Assembly (NCBI GenBank): GCA_014238445.1
Contig: JABABC010000070.1
Span: 1-7,203 of the forward strand
Direction: 5' to 3'
DNA length: 7,203 nucleotides
Origin: Coxiellaceae bacterium
Lineage (GTDB): Bacteria; Pseudomonadota; Gammaproteobacteria; Coxiellales; Coxiellaceae
Shown here: positions 1 through 6,481 of the stretch, in pieces
Position numbering within the stretch: the stretch's first letter is position 1
How the letters are laid out: the number at the start of each line of letters is the position of its first letter
The notes under the pieces: generated by a model
The model's database searches: none
Told to the model about the DNA's origin: nothing
Seen by the model: only the letters and a program-made list of their open reading frames with translations
Position numbers and translations under genes: made by a program

Positions 1-591
1 ATCTCCCGTGTGCCAGTTCACCTCCGTAATCTCAGTGCTTTCTGAAACAACCTCGCCTTCTGAATCGCGAGCCACTGCAACTACGGATAGCCTTGCGCCT
101 GGTAATGCAGCTCCATCGAGCGTGACAGTATCCCGATCAATACCATCATCCAATGAAACATCATCGGAACTATTATCATCACTCGTTAACACAGCAATAC
201 CACCACCGATCAGTGCTACACCACCGAGTAATAATAAAGGACTCACACCACCGTCTGAAACATCCACCGCATCTTTACCGGTCATCACCTCATCAGAGGA
301 TTCCTCTTCATCAACCACAACGGTGGTTTCTATTGACTGAGAGGGTGTTGATTCAATCAACACGGGTTCTAGTGTTTCAACCGAAGCAATAGTAATAGCA
401 TCACTCGTATCACCATCCTGATGCACCCCGTCATCGTGAGCTGTCATCGTGTCAGCTAATACAGCCGTATCACGTGCTTGCGCTTGCTGTAAGACGTGCA
501 CTAAATAAAACACTAAACCTGACATCGCTAAACCGTGTCCGCGTTTAAAAGAAACCGTTTTTGATGAAACCTGCTTTGACTGTTGTGACAT
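1..591 (-). CDS. N-terminal part of a probable large surface protein/adhesin with Ig-like repeats (runs off the left edge)
   Basis: The minus-strand frame opens with ATG at 591-589 and stays open for 197 codons to base 1, so the C-terminus is missing. Residues 1-39 look like a signal or membrane-targeting leader: basic residues at K6, K11, K16 and R17, a hydrophobic run GLAMSGLVFYLVHVL (20-34), then QQAQA before R40. Residues 40-115 are a low-complexity Asp/Glu/Ser/Thr/Val linker (for example VVVDEEESSDE). Residues 118-135 form a second hydrophobic, Gly-rich segment (PLLLLGGVALIGGGIAVL). From about 152 the sequence (VTLDGAALPGARLSVVA, later W193) resembles the first strands of a bacterial Ig-like domain, whose usual pattern is G-x-A-x-PGA-x-V-x-V and a Trp near the next strand. 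Hydrophobic segment, acidic linker and Ig-like repeats are typical of giant adhesins and biofilm proteins. The exact family and export route cannot be decided from 197 residues. A strong Shine-Dalgarno supports the start. Confidence 0.72.
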   Translation of the reverse strand, partial: MSQQSKQVSSKTVSFKRGHGLAMSGLVFYLVHVLQQAQARDTAVLADTMTAHDDGVHQDGDTSDAITIASVETLEPVLIESTPSQSIETTVVVDEEESSDEVMTGKDAVDVSDGGVSPLLLLGGVALIGGGIAVLTSDDNSSDDVSLDDGIDRDTVTLDGAALPGARLSVVAVARDSEGEVVSESTEITEVNWHTGD

Positions 592-598
592 GGTATTG

Positions 599-605
599 CT
601 CCTCT
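599..605 (-). promoter_or_regulatory. Shine-Dalgarno of the adhesin-like gene
   Basis: The minus strand reads AGAGGAG, ending 7 bases before the ATG at 591. This is a near-ideal ribosome binding site. It fixes the start of the leftmost gene even though most of that gene lies outside the window. Confidence 0.75.
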
Positions 606-650
606 AGTTTTATTTTTAACAACGGCTATGAATGCACTCACCCAAGCCCT

Positions 651-666
651 TACTATCAATATAGTA
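651..666. repeat. Small AT-rich inverted repeat upstream of the adhesin-like gene
   Basis: TACTAT and ATAGTA form perfect 6-bp arms around a 4-base spacer (CAAT on the plus strand). The repeat lies about 60 bp before the adhesin start, probably inside its untranslated leader. Its low G+C makes a stable RNA hairpin unlikely, so a protein-binding site or chance are the alternatives. It also contains TATATT on the minus strand, but with no matching -35 box. Confidence 0.35.
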
Positions 667-687
667 CATTTTTTGAACATTCACCGA

Positions 688-717
688 GATATAGCACGAC
701 CATTTTTTTTTAAACAA
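688..717 (-). promoter_or_regulatory. Candidate extended -10 promoter of the adhesin-like gene
   Basis: On the minus strand an extended -10 element, TGC followed by TATATC (693-688), lies 18 bp downstream of a poor -35-like TTGTTT (717-712). The spacer begins with nine consecutive A residues (711-703). Transcription would start near 681 and leave a leader of about 90 bases before the ATG at 591. Both hexamers match consensus only partly, so this is a candidate. It is the best one seen in the 172-bp gap between the kinase and adhesin genes, where no GC-rich stem with a T run is visible. Confidence 0.33.
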
Positions 718-763
718 AGAATCAGTAGGTTATAGTAAATTTTACCCACCACCACTCAGCTAG

Positions 764-2923
764 CTAACGATCCATCACGCGAGCAGGCAACACCGACGCA
801 GGAAGATGAGCAGGCTTCACAGTAAATAAACCCACCGTGGATAAGCAGGTTAATTGAGGTAATGCCTGACAATCTTGGCTGTGCAGCACAGTGGATAGTA
901 AAAACACGCTGCTCAGCCACAATGAAGATAATACTCCCAAACTGACCGTGGAGCCCGTAGTGTCAACACTATCAATTACGGGGAACAATAAAAGAGGCAT
1001 TAAACAGAGCGCTAGTAATCCGCGCTCCAACAGATGCACGTTCCGAGAAGCATTACGCATCGCCACGTCTATCAATGCATGATGAATAACGTCATCAAGA
1101 ATATCACTGATAGTATGATCACGTTGTTTGAAATGCGCATCAACACGACTCACAACCTGGTGCAAAGTTGACTCACACTCATCGCGATCAATCACATTAT
1201 CAATAATGGCAGTTAATGTCGCATTACATAACTGCTCAACAGTTTCATCATAAGCAGACTCAATCAATGCTCCTATCACGCTATGCGATACAGTCTCGGC
1301 AGCTAGTTCTGAAACATCCACTGCATGACAAAGACAATCAACCACAGCTTGTATGTCGCTATACCCATCAAGCCACTCGTTAATAAATAATAAGATCACA
1401 TCACCAATCACCTGTTCCAGCATATAATCCACTAGGGAACACTTTTTCCGACCCGGGAGATAACCAGCGTAATGATCCATTAACACAAAACTTGAGAAAG
1501 AGATCGGCGTCGTAGCTAAGAGCGCTTCCATTTTTCTCATGGAATCAATGCGAACCACTTCAGGGAGTGACTTACAATGCAAACCATACACCAACAATAA
1601 CAATATAGAGGTCACCGCAATACTCTGTTTGTGAGCATGGAATAATAATTCTGCAATCACTACCTGGCACTTCAACTCACCAACATCCACAAACCATGAC
1701 GCATAAGTATTAGAGTTCATAATAGAGGTGATCGACTGATAAATTGCATACATGATATCAGTATCGGAAAACAAATCCCAAATCGTTGAACGTTTGTCGC
1801 GCTCACAATGAGCCATGGTTAATAAATGCTGAAAGAGAACGCGATAAGAAGCATTTGGTTTATATTGCTGAAAATGACCAAACCAGTAGGCATAACGTTG
1901 ATACTTTTCTTCTGAATGAGAACCAAAATGTTTATTTGTAAATTCAAATAAATCATTCACTTTAGAAAAAAAATGTGACTGTTCATGAATGGCATGGATC
2001 CACAGTAGATTCATAGCCATTGAAAACACGTCTGAAGAATAATCAAATACGCCATTAGGCGCACAAAAATCAGGGTATGCGGAACGAGGCTTGTAATCAG
2101 AACAAGAATCCTTTTTACCTAAATAGCACGCGCTATTCCAATCAATTAACTGACAATAAACGCCCGGTCCAAAAACGACCACATTTTTATCGGATAAATC
2201 TCGATGAAGACAAGATTCTTTTTGAAGTATCAAAGCAGATAAAAACCACCCCATAATTGCTAAGAACCCTTCATCCAACAATTCATCACCATCTCCCAAA
2301 GTTGAATGTAACGTTGCCCAACCACCAATAGATTGAATCAAAAAACCGGGAAACTTGATTGCCTCACCTATATGATACGCTATCAGATTAGGCCTTAGGT
2401 AGGGATAGAAAAACTGATTGGCTTTATGTGCGATTTCATACTCTGATTGCAAAACGTCAATACTGTTGGGAAATCTTGATGGCTGATCACACACCTTGGG
2501 TTTACAGGTAACAAATGCATAAAACTGCAATACTTCAGTATTCGTGTCTGGCACTTTGAATGCCCGCCTAAAAGCACTATTCGAACCTTCAGATTGATAG
2601 CTTTCTGATAAAATCAACAAAGATTTCCCCGTCCAAAGACAGGTTCTTTTTGCTATTGTATATTGCTCACCCTTATATTCAGTCGCTTTATGATTCAAAG
2701 GCAAGTAAAATTTTTGAATTTGTTCAGGGCGCGTTCTCAAGCCTGTCTGCAATAGGCCTAAAAATGCAAACTCCAGTGAAGAAAAGCTACCACCTTCCTC
2801 AGGGCCTAGACAATCAACCTGCTTAATCTGCTCACACTGCCTTGAAAAATCGGGTAGCTCAGCAATGTGGCACACCTTCTCACGGGTATTAAACGAAAAG
2901 GCATCAGGCATGAAAGCATCCAC
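764..2923 (-). CDS. Protein-kinase-like protein with a long unknown C-terminal region and a hydrophobic hairpin tail
   Basis: This is a 719-codon frame, and no named family is recognised with confidence. Residues about 85-390 carry a protein-kinase fold. Visible elements are AFK with candidate ATP lysine K123, a candidate alpha-C glutamate in SEYE (E161/E163), the catalytic loop HRDLSDKN (H240, D242, N247), IDW (metal ligand D261) in place of DFG, APN (289-291) where APE is expected, the F-helix aspartate in SSDVFSM (D298), and a closing CERDKRSTIWDL whose R378 matches the conserved subdomain XI arginine. All residues needed for phosphotransfer seem present, so activity is plausible. Residues 390-630 are largely helical and unknown. 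Two hydrophobic segments, about 633-650 and 660-680, are separated by about 9 residues. The protein has 22 cysteines and no signal peptide. The start is GTG at 2923, with a stop codon directly before it, or ATG at 2911 (codon 5), which has GAGTGGA 7 bases upstream. I lean slightly to the ATG. The substrate is unknown; a host-directed effector is one possibility. Confidence 0.85.
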   Translation of the reverse strand: MDAFMPDAFSFNTREKVCHIAELPDFSRQCEQIKQVDCLGPEEGGSFSSLEFAFLGLLQTGLRTRPEQIQKFYLPLNHKATEYKGEQYTIAKRTCLWTGKSLLILSESYQSEGSNSAFRRAFKVPDTNTEVLQFYAFVTCKPKVCDQPSRFPNSIDVLQSEYEIAHKANQFFYPYLRPNLIAYHIGEAIKFPGFLIQSIGGWATLHSTLGDGDELLDEGFLAIMGWFLSALILQKESCLHRDLSDKNVVVFGPGVYCQLIDWNSACYLGKKDSCSDYKPRSAYPDFCAPNGVFDYSSDVFSMAMNLLWIHAIHEQSHFFSKVNDLFEFTNKHFGSHSEEKYQRYAYWFGHFQQYKPNASYRVLFQHLLTMAHCERDKRSTIWDLFSDTDIMYAIYQSITSIMNSNTYASWFVDVGELKCQVVIAELLFHAHKQSIAVTSILLLLVYGLHCKSLPEVVRIDSMRKMEALLATTPISFSSFVLMDHYAGYLPGRKKCSLVDYMLEQVIGDVILLFINEWLDGYSDIQAVVDCLCHAVDVSELAAETVSHSVIGALIESAYDETVEQLCNATLTAIIDNVIDRDECESTLHQVVSRVDAHFKQRDHTISDILDDVIHHALIDVAMRNASRNVHLLERGLLALCLMPLLLFPVIDSVDTTGSTVSLGVLSSLWLSSVFLLSTVLHSQDCQALPQLTCLSTVGLFTVKPAHLPASVLPARVMDR

Positions 2924-2928
2924 TCATC

Positions 2929-2970
2929 TGATCCATACAAACTAGTTGACCATATGAAATGTATAGATCA
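2929..2970. repeat. Inverted repeat with 11-bp arms at the kinase promoter
   Basis: The arms are TGATCCATACA (2929-2939) and TGTATAGATCA (2960-2970). They match at 10 of 11 positions as an inverted repeat, with a 20-bp spacer, and their centres are 31 bp apart (about three helical turns). The right arm covers the predicted -10 element, and the left arm lies just before the kinase start. The spacer contains two further 6-bp palindromes, ACTAGT (2941-2946) and CATATG (2951-2956). The predicted transcript starts inside the spacer, so its RNA would carry only one arm. That favours a pair of operator half-sites over an RNA hairpin. There is no T run, so this is not a normal intrinsic terminator for dnaE. 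Confidence 0.55.
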
Positions 2971-2988
2971 GAGACCCTCTGTTGACAA
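2960..2988 (-). promoter_or_regulatory. Predicted sigma70-type promoter of the kinase-like gene
   Basis: The minus strand shows TTGTCA (2988-2983; five of six match TTGACA), a 17-bp spacer, and TATACA (2965-2960; four of six match TATAAT). Initiation would fall near 2953, giving a leader of about 30-40 bases to the GTG at 2923 or the ATG at 2911. This suggests the kinase gene can be expressed independently of the ddl-dnaE transcript. The overlapping inverted repeats suggest that it is regulated. Confidence 0.55.
2969..2981. repeat. Palindrome between the -35 and -10 boxes of the kinase promoter
   Basis: CAGAG-ACC-CTCTG is a perfect inverted repeat with 5-bp arms and a 3-base centre, lying wholly in the promoter spacer. 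A repressor bound here would block RNA polymerase. It overlaps the right arm of the larger inverted repeat by two bases. In a read-through dnaE transcript it could form a short hairpin, but no U tract follows, so termination is less likely. Confidence 0.45.
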
Positions 2989-3026
2989 TCACCCATCTTT
3001 AATCACCAACAAGGTCTATTATCCAA

Positions 3027-6000
3027 CTACTCATAACTCACTCCCACCGCTGTGACACCCGAGATTGCTTTCATTTGGTCAATAGACTCAGCTGACACTA
3101 ACGCCTTCCAACGAGACCCTAGCCTTAACTCCGCCTGCACATCGGCTTGCTGATAAACAATCACAATAGGACATGCACCATCAGATGCGTTAAGCAAGAT
3201 AGAGTGCAAGGCTTGCATCATTGGCGTTAAGTCTTGCTGGCCATCAACCGTGATGCGTAGTGCTCTTGCTCGTTGTTGGCGCACCGTATCCAACGAGTCT
3301 ATCGACTCTGCTACTAAGCGCACACCGCCATTAAAATCATCCACCTCGACTTTAGCGGTGACGACATAAATAGTATCGGTGTGTAAATCACGAATCATGG
3401 CTTCGTACAACTTACTAAACAACGTTACATCAATGCGCGCTGTTTCATCTTCCAACTGAAGAATAGCCATGCGCTTGCCTTTGCGCGTCAATAAACTACG
3501 CATCGCTATCAGCATCCCAGTAACGGTTACTTTTTTACTCACTTGATCACTCAGTTGATTCAATTTTAATGAACTTAGCTGTGATAACTCTTGCAAGTAA
3601 GCACTCAAAGGGTGGCCGCTTAAATAAAACCCCAGAGTAGCTTTCTCACCCTGTAAGACAGTCGCTTCAGACCAAGCTGAGCAATCTTGGTAGTCCACCG
3701 CCATTGAGGTTGCGGTTGAATCCAAACACGTTGCAAACAAATCGTCTTGCCCTTGCGCTGAATTACGCGAATGCTGAGAAGCGGCTTTTAATGCTTTGCC
3801 TATTGAGACAAACAGGCTAGCACGATGCACCTCAAAACCATCCAATGCACCACTTTGAACCAGGGGTTCTAAAACACGTTTACCCACCTTATGGCCATCT
3901 AAGCGTTGAGTGAGGTCAAATAAATGTTGATAAGCTCCTCGTTCTTGACGCTCACGAACCAAGTGTTCCATAGCCGCTTGTCCGGCACCTTTTATCGCTC
4001 CCAATCCATACTGGATACAACCTTCGTCATCCACCGCAAACGGATAGACACTACGATTAATGTGCGGTGGTAATACGCGAATATTCATACGCTCACATTC
4101 TTCAATAAATCCCACCACCTTATCGGTATTATCCATATCGGATGATAAAACTGCCGCCATAAATTCAGCGGGGTAATGGGCTTTTAAATACGCCGTTTGA
4201 TAGGCTAACAAGGCATAGGCTGCTGAGTGAGATTTATTAAAACCATAACCCGCAAACTTCTCGATTAAATCGAAAATATAGGTTGCCGTGTCTTCATTAA
4301 TGCCATTCTTTTTAGCGCCTTCAGTAAAAAAACCACGCTGCTTAGCCATCTCTTCCGGTTTTTTCTTACCCATTGCACGACGCAATAAATCTGCACCTCC
4401 TAATGAGTAACCTGCTAGTACCTGCGCTAATTGCATGACTTGCTCTTGATATAAAATCACACCGTAAGTTGGACTTAACACATCAGCAGAGTCGGGATGC
4501 GGGTATTTCACTGAGGCACGCCCGTGCTTACGATCAATAAAGTCGTCCACCATCCCAGACTGCAACGGCCCTGGACGAAACAACGCCACCAAGGCGGTAA
4601 TTTCCTCAAAATTATCCGGCTGCAACCGACGAATCAAATCTTTCATGCCGCGTGACTCTAATTGAAACACGGCCGTGGTTTCACAACGCTTCAATAAATC
4701 AAAGGTCTTCACATCATCTAAGGGCAATGTATCCACATCTAATGGTGACTCACCTTGTGCAGCACGCTTTTTATTGATCGCCTGCAGGGCCCAATTAATA
4801 ATGGTTAATGTGCGCAAGCCTAAAAAGTCAAATTTTACTAAACCCACCGCTTCAACATCGTCTTTATCAAATTGTGTGACAGGATGTGCACCACCATCAG
4901 GTTCACAATACAATGGTGAAAAGTCCGTTAACTGCGTGGGTGCAATGACAACACCCCCTGCATGCTTGCCCGCATTACGTGTTAAGCCTTCTAATTTTTT
5001 TGCTAAATCAATTAAAGTTGTCACTTCAGCGTCATCGCGGTAACGTTCAGCCAATTGCTCTTCTTGTTCTAACGCCTTTTCCAGCGTCATTCCAATTTCA
5101 AAAGGAATCAGCTTAGCGATCGTATCCACAAAACCATAGGGTAAACTTAATACCCGTCCTACATCTCGCACTACCGCTTTTGCCGCCATCGTGCCGTAGG
5201 TAATAATTTGTGATACCGATTCATGCCCATACTGATGAGCCACATACTCAATCACGCGATCACGCCCTTCCATACAAAAGTCGACATCGAAGTCAGGCAT
5301 AGACACCCGTTCTGGGTTTAAGAAGCGCTCAAACAGCAGCTCATGCCTTAAGGGATCAAGCATGGTAATACCTAATACAAATGCCACTAATGAGCCCGCA
5401 CCCGAACCCCGCCCTGGACCTACTGGCACACCATTAGCCTTCGACCAGCGAATAAAGTCTGCCACGATTAAAAAATAACCTGGAAAACCCATGCGATTAA
5501 TCACATCCAACTCAATCTTTAATCGCTGCTGGTAGTCTTCTATTGGGTTTTTAGCGTCTTTTTCAATAAGAGACCACAACTGTGTCAAACCATTAAATGA
5601 TTCCTGCTCTAAATGACCAGCGAGTGACACACCTTCAGGTACAGGAAAGTCTGGCAAATACGCCTTACCTAACTCCAACTCCACATTACAGCGTTGCGCA
5701 ATAATCACTGTATTTTCCAGTGCCTCAGGCAAGTCTGAAAATAACGTCTGCATCTCTTGTGCGGTGCGAAGGTATTGTTGCTCGGTATAGAGCTTCGGTC
5801 GTTTTGTATCTTCTAAGACACGACCGGACTGAATACACACACGCGCTTCATGCGCTTCAAAATCAGCTTTCTTGAAAAAACATACGCAATTGGTGGCCAC
5901 TACGGGAACACCTTGCTCATACGCCATCGGTATTGCGTGCGTCATATATAAAGACTCATCCACATGACCCGTGCGACTGATTTCAATGTAAAAACGATCC

Positions 6001-6479
6001 CCAAAACAGTCCAACCATGTGTGCAACCGTTGCTGAGCCAACTCAAGATCACCTTGCACAATCGCTTGACCGATGTCTCCTTGAAACCCACCGGATAACA
6101 CCAACAACCCTTCATGCCATTGGGTTAGCCATGCCCAATGAACAATCGGCATCGCGTCCTTGGTTTGCCCTTCTAAATAAGCTTTGGAAATGAGCTGCGT
6201 TAAATGGCGGTACCCTTGCGCATTTTGACACAAGACAGTCACCAGATAATCTCCTGAAGCTGTCTTTACCCAAATATCAGCACCAATTAACGGCTTAATA
6301 CCTTGAGCGCGCATTGCACGATAAAACTTCACCAAACCAAATAAATTGCAATGATCCGTTAACGCGATGGCTGGCATCGCCTCTTCACGTGCTACTTTCG
6401 CCAACTGCTTGACGGGAATCAAACTATCACGAATGGAAAACTCGGAATGCACGCGCAAATGAATGAAGTTTGGCTTCAT
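3027..6479 (-). CDS. dnaE: DNA polymerase III alpha subunit (replicative polymerase, DnaE1 type)
   Basis: This gene encodes the catalytic subunit that synthesises chromosomal DNA in the replisome. At 1150 residues it is close to E. coli DnaE (1160) and appears intact. In order: an N-terminal PHP domain (about 1-280, opening HLRVHSEFS); the palm with PVGPGRGSGAGSLVA (352-366), PDFDVDF carrying D398 and D400, and VKFDFLGLRT carrying D551, which match the E. coli catalytic triad D401, D403 and D555; fingers with FRPGPLQSGM (634-643), LYQEQVMQ (676-683) and AMGKKKPEEMAKQR (702-715); a helix-hairpin-helix region (about 825-885); the beta-clamp motif QDDLF (911-915); an OB fold (about 983-1062); and the C-terminal region that in the family binds tau. 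The ATG at 6479 lies 2 bases after the ddl stop and has AAGAAGGG 6 bases upstream. The N-terminus aligns with the family from the first residues. The PHP metal site looks incomplete, as expected where proofreading depends on a separate epsilon subunit. Confidence 0.99.
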   Translation of the reverse strand: MKPNFIHLRVHSEFSIRDSLIPVKQLAKVAREEAMPAIALTDHCNLFGLVKFYRAMRAQGIKPLIGADIWVKTASGDYLVTVLCQNAQGYRHLTQLISKAYLEGQTKDAMPIVHWAWLTQWHEGLLVLSGGFQGDIGQAIVQGDLELAQQRLHTWLDCFGDRFYIEISRTGHVDESLYMTHAIPMAYEQGVPVVATNCVCFFKKADFEAHEARVCIQSGRVLEDTKRPKLYTEQQYLRTAQEMQTLFSDLPEALENTVIIAQRCNVELELGKAYLPDFPVPEGVSLAGHLEQESFNGLTQLWSLIEKDAKNPIEDYQQRLKIELDVINRMGFPGYFLIVADFIRWSKANGVPVGPGRGSGAGSLVAFVLGITMLDPLRHELLFERFLNPERVSMPDFDVDFCMEGRDRVIEYVAHQYGHESVSQIITYGTMAAKAVVRDVGRVLSLPYGFVDTIAKLIPFEIGMTLEKALEQEEQLAERYRDDAEVTTLIDLAKKLEGLTRNAGKHAGGVVIAPTQLTDFSPLYCEPDGGAHPVTQFDKDDVEAVGLVKFDFLGLRTLTIINWALQAINKKRAAQGESPLDVDTLPLDDVKTFDLLKRCETTAVFQLESRGMKDLIRRLQPDNFEEITALVALFRPGPLQSGMVDDFIDRKHGRASVKYPHPDSADVLSPTYGVILYQEQVMQLAQVLAGYSLGGADLLRRAMGKKKPEEMAKQRGFFTEGAKKNGINEDTATYIFDLIEKFAGYGFNKSHSAAYALLAYQTAYLKAHYPAEFMAAVLSSDMDNTDKVVGFIEECERMNIRVLPPHINRSVYPFAVDDEGCIQYGLGAIKGAGQAAMEHLVRERQERGAYQHLFDLTQRLDGHKVGKRVLEPLVQSGALDGFEVHRASLFVSIGKALKAASQHSRNSAQGQDDLFATCLDSTATSMAVDYQDCSAWSEATVLQGEKATLGFYLSGHPLSAYLQELSQLSSLKLNQLSDQVSKKVTVTGMLIAMRSLLTRKGKRMAILQLEDETARIDVTLFSKLYEAMIRDLHTDTIYVVTAKVEVDDFNGGVRLVAESIDSLDTVRQQRARALRITVDGQQDLTPMMQALHSILLNASDGACPIVIVYQQADVQAELRLGSRWKALVSAESIDQMKAISGVTAVGVSYE

Positions 6480-6481
6480 AC

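Noticed and set aside
8..392. Two overlapping plus-strand open frames, one Ser/Thr-rich and one His-rich
   Set aside because: They are complements of the low-complexity linker and hydrophobic region of the minus-strand adhesin-like gene, which has a proper Shine-Dalgarno and domain structure.
735..745. Palindrome GTAAATTTTAC just after the kinase stop as a terminator
   Set aside because: The 5-bp arms are almost all A/T and no GC-rich stem with a following T run exists on the minus strand. The A9 run further on is in the wrong sense for a terminator on that strand.
1966..1973. Eight-base homopolymer inside the kinase gene as a phase-variation site
   Set aside because: It encodes part of SHFFSKV in the correct frame and is short for slippage in an AT-rich gene. 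Without population data it is not more than chance.
2987..3007. Direct repeat AATCACC (2987-2993 and 3001-3007)
   Set aside because: Two 7-base copies 14 bp apart are weak evidence in a short intergenic stretch, and they have no symmetrical relation to the promoter.
4995..5001. A AAA AAA slippery heptamer in frame in dnaE (minus strand, codons GCA AAA AAA at A493-K494-K495)
   Set aside because: The motif resembles the dnaX frameshift site, but it encodes Ala-Lys-Lys in a conserved segment. I see no adjacent strong stem-loop or upstream stimulator, and a shift would only truncate the polymerase.
4675..5043. A 122-codon plus-strand open frame
   Set aside because: It lies opposite the highly conserved catalytic region of dnaE and has no recognisable domain or ribosome binding site.
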